Source: JBEIDK01 sp040383485
GTDB lineage: Bacteria; Bacteroidota; Bacteroidia; UBA4408
Direction: 5' to 3'
Length of the DNA: 20,309 nt
Assembly (NCBI GenBank): GCA_040383485.1
Contig: JBEIDK010000048.1
Location: 1 to 20,309, forward strand
A program made the position numbers and the translations under genes. Positions 1 to 4,553 of the stretch are shown piece by piece. How positions within the stretch are numbered: the stretch's first letter is position 1; each line of letters starts with the position of its first letter. The notes beneath the pieces are model-generated. The model saw only the letters and a program-made list of their open reading frames with translations, was not told where the DNA came from and did no database searches.

Positions 1-40
1 CCCCTAAAGGGAGGGGGTTGACGTACTTTGTTTTGAAAGG

Positions 41-57
41 GAATGGCGTAGCCATTC
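41..57. repeat. 7-bp perfect hairpin
   Basis: GAATGGC (41-47) and GCCATTC (51-57) are perfectly complementary around the 3-nt loop GTA. No T-run follows on either strand, so a terminator role is not supported. It may belong to the surrounding repeat-rich DNA. Confidence 0.4.
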
Positions 58-129
58 TGCGTAAATTACAGTGAACATTTAAATGCACATGTAAAGAATC
101 CGCATTGCAAATGCCTACTAGTGGGGGAT

Positions 130-181
130 ACTAACGAATTAATTTTTATGGCTCGATAATTTATAAGTGAGAGCCGTTAGT
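130..181. repeat. nested inverted repeat ACTAAC/GTTAGT with GGCTC/GAGCC
   Basis: ACTAAC (130-135) pairs with GTTAGT (176-181). Inside it, GGCTC (150-154) pairs with GAGCC (171-175), leaving a 14-nt bulge on the left arm only. The outer TAAC/GTTA pair and the asymmetric stem recall a short integron recombination site, but the match is weak and the AT-rich background makes chance plausible. Confidence 0.3.
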
Positions 182-304
182 TATCTCCTCACTAGCGCAA
201 GATGCGCAACAATAAGTTATACTCGACAAAGAGCCGAGCAGCGGCGGTGAGGCTTTTATTAAAAGGAATTTTGTTTTGTGCATTGCAAATGCACATTTCA
301 AGCA

Positions 305-331
305 TCCGCGTTACGTTGCACTAAACGCGGA
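305..331. repeat. 8-bp GC-rich hairpin TCCGCGTT/AACGCGGA
   Basis: TCCGCGTT (305-312) and AACGCGGA (324-331) form a perfect 8-bp stem with an 11-nt loop. It lies 10 bp right of the second GCATTGCAAATGC palindrome and is noticeably richer in G and C than its surroundings. It is probably part of the same composite repeat unit. Confidence 0.45.
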
Positions 332-361
332 CGATTCGGGGTTTTATGATTCGGGCATTGT

Positions 362-526
362 TTATTTGAATTTGTTTTGTGTGCATTGCAAATGCGGACT
401 ATTTGGGGTTAAATCCACTTTATATTTACCAATAAGTTTGTCGCTGTCAAACACATTAGTGTCTTTATTTAAATTGCAAGCTGTTAATATGAAAATCAGT
501 GCAATAAATACGTTATGTTTATTCCT
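362..526 (-). pseudogene. lipoprotein N-terminus remnant, start codon lost
   Basis: On the minus strand an open frame runs from an AGG codon (526-524) to TAA (364-362), about 54 codons. After the AGG it reads NKHNVFIALIFILTAC, a compact hydrophobic signal segment ending in a good lipobox (LTAC, Cys at 478-476). A plausible mature start NLNKDTNVFDSDKLIGKYKV follows, the kind of sequence seen at the beginning of small Bacteroidota lipoproteins. There is no ATG, GTG or TTG before the hydrophobic segment: the codon where a start is expected is AGG, one base from ATG. The 3' end runs into the GCATTGCAAATGC repeat (383-395) and stops soon after, so the body of the protein is missing. I infer a gene truncated by repeat DNA whose start later decayed. 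The original family is not recognisable. Chance is possible, but a lipobox of this quality argues against it. Confidence 0.45.
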
Positions 527-549
527 AGTGAGTAAATTTTAGACATAAA

Positions 550-576
550 AAATGGGTGGGCTTCGCCCACCCATTT
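550..576 (-). terminator. intrinsic terminator of the TM2-domain gene
   Basis: A perfect 12-bp stem (550-561 with 565-576, core GGGTGGGC/GCCCACCC) closes on a 3-nt TTC loop. Read on the minus strand it runs into a six-T tract (552-547). It begins 4 nt after the stop codon of the gene at 581-823, so it clearly serves that gene. Confidence 0.88.
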
Positions 577-580
577 GGTT

Positions 581-823
581 TTAACCTTTTGTAGAATTTG
601 CGATTGTTGCGGTTCTGATAGTTTTTAGTTCTTCTTTCGTGTTGTAGTTGTCAACTGCACCGCCTAGAGTGAATAAGTCAACTAATGAACCAATTCCGAA
701 AATACCACCTGTAATTATCCAAATGATTCCTTTTCCGATTTTTCCCAAGTAGAAGTGGTGAAAACCCAACCAACCAAATATGCTGATTAGCCACAATAAA
801 TAAGCTGTTCCTTTTGATTTCAT
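581..823 (-). CDS. TM2 domain-containing small membrane protein
   Basis: This 80-residue protein matches the TM2 family. It has a first hydrophobic helix (about 7-24), the conserved turn FGWLGFHHFYLGK (about 16-28), a second helix through IIWIITGGIFGIGSLVDLFTL (about 33-53), and a short polar tail. The G-x-x-G-x-H-x-F-Y-L-G core and the GG...DL pattern in helix 2 are the family hallmarks. TM2 proteins are inner-membrane proteins with no agreed biochemical function. The start is ATG at 823 with an A-rich leader and no clear Shine-Dalgarno sequence. The gene has its own terminator 4 nt after the stop and a sigma70-like promoter upstream (905-934). It stands alone between repeat-rich non-coding DNA, a lipoprotein remnant and an attC-like inverted repeat, so it may be cassette or horizontally acquired DNA. 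The family call is sure; the cellular role is unknown. Confidence 0.88.
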   Translation of the reverse strand: MKSKGTAYLLWLISIFGWLGFHHFYLGKIGKGIIWIITGGIFGIGSLVDLFTLGGAVDNYNTKEELKTIRTATIANSTKG

Positions 824-904
824 AAAACTGTTTTTTTAATTTTTAATGTCCTACTCGTTTGGCTTTTCGGTTACGCCCCGTTATTTATTGGGTTTCTGTC
901 TCCC

Positions 905-934
905 ATTATATTAAAGTCGTCAACAGTCAGTCAA
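905..934 (-). promoter_or_regulatory. sigma70-like promoter TTGACT-N18-TATAAT
   Basis: On the minus strand TTGACT (934-929) is followed after 18 nt by a perfect TATAAT (910-905), pointing at the TM2 gene whose ATG lies about 80 bp downstream. This is the classic proteobacterial-type -35/-10 pair, not the TTTG/TAnnTTTG type used by Bacteroidota housekeeping sigma. Function is inferred. Chance occurrence in AT-rich DNA cannot be excluded. Confidence 0.35.
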
Positions 935-1009
935 GAACTGTCAAAATATAAAAAGTGTAACTCTAAAGTTTCTCGTTTTCCGTTCGATTGTCGTTTCATA
1001 AACTTTCCC

Positions 1010-1149
1010 ATAACGCCCGGCAGATTTGCGAAGTGGCGATATTCGAAGGTCTGCACTTTCAAGTTACTACGAAGGTAAGAATGAAAACGGAACTTGCAAG
1101 TACCCAGAGGCCTCGCCATTTAGCAAATGTGCCAGTTGTACGCTGTTAT
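1010..1149 (-). repeat. 140-bp imperfect inverted repeat, attC-like site candidate
   Basis: The two halves pair in order from the outside. ATAAC (1010-1014) pairs with GTTAT (1145-1149). GGCAGATTTGC (1019-1029) pairs with GCAAATGTGCC (1123-1133) with one mismatch. TGGCGA (1034-1039) pairs with TCGCCA (1113-1118). A looser AGGTCTG/CAGAGGCCT pair follows, then ACTTTCAAGTT (1055-1065) with AACTTGCAAGT (1091-1101) with one mismatch. The outer TAAC/GTTA ends, the GGGCGTTA end on the minus strand, the unpaired spacers and the total length resemble integron attC recombination sites. A coding fragment stops 1 bp before it on the minus strand, where an ORF in a cassette would end. No integrase gene is in the window. 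The inverted repeat itself is certain; the attC reading is inference. Confidence 0.5.
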
Positions 1150-1150
1150 T

Positions 1151-1291
1151 CTAATTTAAATTAATAAAGTTATTTAAAGCAATTAATACATCAATATCCT
1201 TACTAATTTGGTTCGAATTTTGGTCTGTGGATTCCACTCTAAGGGAAAGGTTGTTAAAGAACAATTCTTTCCATTTTTTCTTTGTATTTAA
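1151..1291 (-). pseudogene. open coding fragment resembling a protein C-terminus
   Basis: The minus strand is open for 46 codons from just after a TAA (1294-1292) to TAG (1153-1151). It reads LNTKKKWKELFFNNLSLRVE, then a polar stretch, and ends DIDVLIALNNFINLN. The composition is protein-like (alternating charged and hydrophobic residues), unlike most AT-rich chance frames nearby. There is no ATG or GTG; a TTG at codon 10 is the only start candidate. The stop codon abuts the attC-like inverted repeat. It could be the tail of a broken cassette gene or chance. No family is recognised. Confidence 0.28.
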
Positions 1292-1560
1292 TTATTGCTT
1301 GTTATGATTGACTGGTGAAAATTGTTATCTATTTTTAATAAGCTATGCGTTAATACCTTTGCGCTTAAGTTAGCGAATTAAGCGGTATAATCTTCCTTAT
1401 ATCAACCAAATTTATAGTTGTTTTTGAAGTAATATAAGCAACGATACGTATAGTTCTGCTTGACAATATGTTTTTTTCAAAAAAGAGTTTATTGAGAATC
1501 AATACGAACGATGATATACTAAACTATTTTCAACTAAACAGTACACAATTCCAAAAACAA
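1292..1560. other. intergenic stretch with little structure
   Basis: No gene is supported here. A perfect 7-bp dyad CGCTTAA/TTAAGCG (1362-1368 and 1378-1384) lies directly after a plus-strand TACCTTTG (1354-1361), which matches the Bacteroidota -7 box. No plus-strand ORF follows within reach, so this is noted only as a possible orphan promoter or chance match. Confidence 0.4.
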
Positions 1561-1592
1561 AACCGTCGTTCCCAAATAAGGAAAGGACGGTT
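1561..1592 (-). terminator. intrinsic terminator of etfBA
   Basis: AACCGTC (1561-1567) pairs with GACGGTT (1586-1592), and an inner TTCC/GGAA (1569-1572 with 1580-1583) extends the stem past a small internal loop. On the minus strand it is followed by a T-rich TTTTGTTTTT run. It lies 27 nt past the etfA stop codon, the expected place for the operon end. Confidence 0.75.
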
Positions 1593-1619
1593 GTAAATGC
1601 TATACACTATGCACTAATA

Positions 1620-2597
1620 CTAGTGCGAAGCTTTAAATGCTTTTAATGCAGCAGTAATTTTAGGTACAATCTCAAAAGCATCACCAACTATGCCATAGTC
1701 GGCAGCTTTAAAGAATGGAGCTTCAGGGTCTTTGTTAATTACAACAATGGTTTTACTTCCATTTACTCCTGCTAGGTGTTGTATTGCACCTGAAATACCT
1801 ACAGCAATATACAAGTCAGGGCGAATGGCAATACCTGTTTGCCCAACGTGTTCATGGTGTGGTCTCCAACCAATGTCAGATACTGGGCGCGAACAAGCAG
1901 TTGCTGCTCCTAACTCTTTTGCTAAGTCTTCAATAATTCCCCAATTTTCTGGACCTTTCATACCACGTCCTGCACTTACAACAAGTTCAGCATCTGGTAA
2001 CAATAATTCTCCTTCCGATTTTTTAACTTCCTTAACGGTAACTCGCGGTGTTACAGCACTTAAATCAACACTAAAATCAACCACGTCAGCATTGCCATCG
2101 CCTAAAATAACCGGGAATGTATTTGGCAATAAACTAATTATTTTGTTATCAGTATGTATTACATAATCAGCAGTAGCTTTACCTGAGAAAACGTTTTTGC
2201 GCACTACTGTGGTATTACCATTCATTTCTGGATTACCAACAGCAGCCGGCACATAGCCAGCACGCATACGTGCAGCCAAACGAGGTGCTACAGCTTTTGC
2301 TGTGAAATCATGTGAGAAGATAATGAAAGATGCTCCTTCAGCTTTAGCTACCTGTTCTAAAGCAGCTGTCATGGCTTGAGAATCATGATTTGCTAATTTA
2401 GCGTCGTTTAAGCGTAGTACTTTATTAGCCCCTGCTTTTCCTAATTCAGCAAGTATTGCGTTATCGGAATTTCCAACAACAACTGCAGTAACTGTGGTGT
2501 TGGTATTTTTAGCAATGTTAGCAGCATAATTAGTAGCTTCTAACGATGATTTTTTTACTTTATTTTTTGATACTTCGGCGTATATTAAAACTGACAT
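1620..2597 (-). CDS. etfA: electron transfer flavoprotein alpha subunit
   Basis: This is the FAD-binding alpha subunit of the soluble ETF heterodimer. ETF takes electrons from acyl-CoA dehydrogenases and similar flavoenzymes and passes them to ETF:quinone oxidoreductase, feeding fatty-acid and amino-acid oxidation into the respiratory chain. The 325-residue length is normal. The N-terminal domain starts MSVLIYAEV. The C-terminal FAD domain shows SAGRGMKG (209-216), ACSRPVSDIGW (234-244), HVGQTG (250-255), the nucleotide-binding AVGISGAIQHLAGV (265-278) and INKDPEAPFF (288-297), all diagnostic. The ATG at 2597 lies 27 bp after the etfB stop, so the two genes are co-transcribed, beta first, as is usual in Bacteroidota. 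A terminator follows. Nothing is missing or odd. Confidence 0.96.
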   Translation of the reverse strand: MSVLIYAEVSKNKVKKSSLEATNYAANIAKNTNTTVTAVVVGNSDNAILAELGKAGANKVLRLNDAKLANHDSQAMTAALEQVAKAEGASFIIFSHDFTAKAVAPRLAARMRAGYVPAAVGNPEMNGNTTVVRKNVFSGKATADYVIHTDNKIISLLPNTFPVILGDGNADVVDFSVDLSAVTPRVTVKEVKKSEGELLLPDAELVVSAGRGMKGPENWGIIEDLAKELGAATACSRPVSDIGWRPHHEHVGQTGIAIRPDLYIAVGISGAIQHLAGVNGSKTIVVINKDPEAPFFKAADYGIVGDAFEIVPKITAALKAFKASH

Positions 2598-2624
2598 CTT
2601 ATTCTAAAATTAAATGATTAACGA

Positions 2625-3365
2625 TTAAATTACTTTAGCAACATTGTGCAATAAATCAATTAGTTGTTCTGGTGTATCAGCACTTATATATTTGCAATCT
2701 GTACGACCAGCGGTTAAAGAATATTTACCAATTGAAGTTAGTGGAGATGTTGTATTTGCAGCGATAACTGTAAGTGGCTTTGTACGTGCAGCCATAATTC
2801 CACGCATATTTGGTATACGCGCTTCGGCCATGCCTTTACTGCAACTAAGTACCATTGGAGTGGCACATTCAACAACTTCATCACCGCCATCAATATCATG
2901 CTCTATGGTTGCTATATTGCCGTTCATATCTAACTTAGTAGCTAAAGATATATATGGCAAATCAAGTAATTCGGCAATCATTGCACCAATACTTGCACCA
3001 TTATAATTAATAGTTTCTTTGCCCGCTAAAATCAAATCGAAACCTTTTCCGGTTGCATAGTTAGCGATTTGTTCTGCTACATAAAATGCATCGGTTGGGT
3101 CAGCATCAATACGCACAGCATCATCAGCACCAATAGCCAATGCCTTGCGAATTACGGCATCGTTATCAGCGGCACCAACATTGATAAGGGTAACATTACC
3201 ACCTAAAGTTTCTTTTAACTCAAGTGCTCTTACAAGGGCATACCATTCGTCGTAAGGATTTACAATGTATTGTACATTGTTTTCATCAAATTTAGTATCG
3301 CCATCTTTAAAGGCGATTTTTGTTGTTGTGTCGGGGGCTTTGCTAATGCAAACTAATATATTCAT
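2625..3365 (-). CDS. etfB: electron transfer flavoprotein beta subunit
   Basis: This is the beta subunit of ETF, which binds AMP structurally and docks with dehydrogenase partners; it works as a 1:1 dimer with the product of the next gene. The 246-residue length is typical. Motifs include MNILVCISKAPDT at the start, VNPYDEWYALVRALEL (36-51), GADDAVRI (79-86), AGKETINYNGASIGAMIAEL (114-133, the family signature region) and IPNMRGIMAARTKPL (184-198). It is the first gene of the etfBA pair. A candidate Bacteroidota promoter lies about 120 bp upstream (3487-3517), leaving a fairly long AT-rich leader in which I see no riboswitch. The start is ATG with no strong Shine-Dalgarno sequence, as is common in this phylum. 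Confidence 0.96.
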   Translation of the reverse strand: MNILVCISKAPDTTTKIAFKDGDTKFDENNVQYIVNPYDEWYALVRALELKETLGGNVTLINVGAADNDAVIRKALAIGADDAVRIDADPTDAFYVAEQIANYATGKGFDLILAGKETINYNGASIGAMIAELLDLPYISLATKLDMNGNIATIEHDIDGGDEVVECATPMVLSCSKGMAEARIPNMRGIMAARTKPLTVIAANTTSPLTSIGKYSLTAGRTDCKYISADTPEQLIDLLHNVAKVI

Positions 3366-3486
3366 ATGTATATAATTTGTCTTTTATTGATACTTAGAAT
3401 ATTCATTTAAGCTAATTTTTATTGTTAGTGCCAATGAATATTTCATATTGTTTAAATGATTATTTTAAAACTTGAAGTTCGTTGGG

Positions 3487-3517
3487 CGAAAGTATAAATT
3501 AAGGTTTAAATAGCAAT
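3487..3517 (-). promoter_or_regulatory. candidate promoter of etfBA
   Basis: On the minus strand ATTG (3517-3514) is followed after 19 nt by TACTTTCG (3494-3487). This is a one-mismatch version of the Bacteroidota -33 TTTG / -7 TAnnTTTG pair at normal spacing. It points at etfB, with its ATG about 120 bp downstream. Assignment is by pattern and position only. Confidence 0.4.
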
Positions 3518-3578
3518 TGTTTTTTATTTAACACAGCATTTATTCAATTGTTTTCTAAACATTATTTCATTCAATGAA

Positions 3579-4496
3579 TTAATGATTCCCGTATGATTTT
3601 TCGCCTGCAGTAATAGCAATTTTTATAACATTTTGCGGCAATGGCAAAGGGCATGTAGCGTAGTTTGTAAATGCGCAGGGAGGGTTATATGCTTTATTAA
3701 AGTCGAGTATAATCTTATTGTCGGAAGTGGGGATATTGGCATATAAAAACCTACCTGCAACATACGTTGAAATGCCAGAAGTTTCATCAGCAAAAACTAT
3801 AAATAATTTATCATCTTCTCTTGTAGCAAGAAGGCTGTATTTAATATTGTTGAATGTAAAGTTTAGACTTCCAGCAATTTCTGTTTGAGTAGTATTACCT
3901 ATTACATCTCGAATACCTAGGTTTAACTTACTTTCATTAGGAATTAAGTCGGCAATAATTTTCCACTCTTCTGTGATGGGAAAACGATTTATTCCTTTAA
4001 AATCTTTTAGGGCTTGGCACTCCAAATCACGCAATCTTACGCCATACTTTAAACCTCTTTTAATAATAAACCACTTAAATTGTTTATAGGATAGAATAAT
4101 TGGGGCCGTCATGGTGTCTGTATACACCACTCCACTTTTAAATACTTTTCCATCATTAGTAATAGCAACGTTATCAGCTGATACAAAGCTTACATTTCCA
4201 TTTTTTAATATAAAGTTTCCCAATATTTTTTCGCACCTTTCATTCGGCAATTGAATTGAGCAAGAGGTATCACTACCAATAAAATTTACGCCTTCATTAA
4301 GCCAGTTCAGGCCAATAATGTTTAGCCAGCCATTTTCACTTCTTAAATTTCTTTCTCTCTGCTTGTCCCAATTTTCTATTTCTCTAAAGTACGAAGAGTC
4401 TATTTTTTGATTCTGTGCAGCTATCTGGTTTACTTGACTAAACAGCAATATTATGATGGATATTAATAGCGTTTTTTTCACTGTTTTATTATACAT
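3579..4496 (-). CDS. secreted DUF1684 family protein
   Basis: This 305-residue protein has an N-terminal signal peptide (KK at 7-8, hydrophobic 9-27, likely cleavage after AA at 26-27). The remainder matches DUF1684: W43 with the basic RERNLRS stretch (47-53), GWLNIIGLNWLNEG (56-69) with IGS (73-75), GVRLRD (152-157), FKGINRFPITEEW (166-178), FADETSGISTYVAGRFL (235-251), and the highly diagnostic LDFNKAYNPPCAFTNYATCP (264-283) followed by ITAGEKSY (295-302). The family is common in Bacteroidota and Actinobacteria; its biochemical function is not established. It probably acts in the periplasm or outside the cell. The gene begins only 11 nt after the far edge of the terminator of the upstream gene, and no TAnnTTTG box is visible, so how it is transcribed is unclear. 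Confidence 0.86.
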   Translation of the reverse strand: MYNKTVKKTLLISIIILLFSQVNQIAAQNQKIDSSYFREIENWDKQRERNLRSENGWLNIIGLNWLNEGVNFIGSDTSCSIQLPNERCEKILGNFILKNGNVSFVSADNVAITNDGKVFKSGVVYTDTMTAPIILSYKQFKWFIIKRGLKYGVRLRDLECQALKDFKGINRFPITEEWKIIADLIPNESKLNLGIRDVIGNTTQTEIAGSLNFTFNNIKYSLLATREDDKLFIVFADETSGISTYVAGRFLYANIPTSDNKIILDFNKAYNPPCAFTNYATCPLPLPQNVIKIAITAGEKSYGNH

Positions 4497-4506
4497 TACA
4501 AATAAA

Positions 4507-4535
4507 AAAAGCTGCTGATATTTTCAGCAGCTTTT
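4507..4535 (-). terminator. 12-bp terminator between the SBBP-protein gene and the DUF1684 gene
   Basis: A perfect 12-bp stem (4507-4518 with 4524-4535, core GCTGCTGA/TCAGCAGC) with a 5-nt loop runs into a seven-T tract on the minus strand (4510-4504). It lies 18 nt after the stop codon at 4554. Its T-tract ends only 7 nt before the ATG of the next gene (4496). Confidence 0.85.
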
Positions 4536-4553
4536 CCAAAACTAGTAATTTAT

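Larger units (their letters stand above)
1..361. other. gene-free region rich in short inverted repeats
   Basis: No convincing coding region is seen on either strand. The stretch contains a C-run/G-run edge (1-16), a perfect 7-bp hairpin GAATGGC/GCCATTC with a 3-nt loop (41-57), a dyad at 130-181, a CCTCAC/GTGAGG pair spanning about 186-252, and two of the three copies of the GCATTGCAAATGC repeat. The density of dyads without an ORF suggests non-coding repeat DNA or degraded mobile DNA. That reading is inference. Confidence 0.5.
102..395. repeat. cluster of three GCATTGCAAATGC palindromic repeats
   Basis: The 13-mer GCATTGCAAATGC occurs exactly three times, at 102-114, 280-292 and 383-395. 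Copy 2 is the centre of a perfect 8-bp inverted repeat TGTGCATT/AATGCACA with a 3-nt centre (277-295). Copies 2 and 3 share a left flank of the type GAATTT(T)GTTTTGTG. The flanks of copy 3 and of the region near 330 share a CCGC...ATTCGGGG / ATTTGGGG-like module. The unequal spacing (178 and 103 bp) and modular flanks point to dispersed intergenic repeat units, not a CRISPR array. Confidence 0.6.

Noticed and set aside
102..395. Possible CRISPR array
   Set aside because: The repeat core is only 13 bp, the spacing is very unequal (178 and 103 bp), and no cas gene is present.
276..542. Plus-strand open frame of 88 codons starting with TTG
   Set aside because: It runs through two repeat copies and antisense to the lipoprotein leader remnant, has no ribosome binding site, and its composition is not protein-like.
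931..1119. Minus-strand 62-codon open frame upstream of the TM2 gene
   Set aside because: It lies almost wholly inside the attC-like inverted repeat, so its sequence is explained by the palindrome. No family resemblance is seen.
1365..1523. Minus-strand open frame of about 53 codons
   Set aside because: It has no ATG, its composition fits chance in AT-rich DNA, and it overlaps a dyad. No recognisable protein features are present.
1732..2166. 144-codon plus-strand frame opposite etfA
   Set aside because: It is antisense to a fully conserved gene, and shadow frames of this length are common there.
2644..3006. 120-codon plus-strand frame opposite etfB
   Set aside because: It is antisense shadow of a conserved gene with no own signals.
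3566..3578. TTCATT/AATGAA dyad after the DUF1684 stop as a terminator
   Set aside because: It is a 6-bp AT-rich stem with a 1-nt centre and no T-run, too weak to call.
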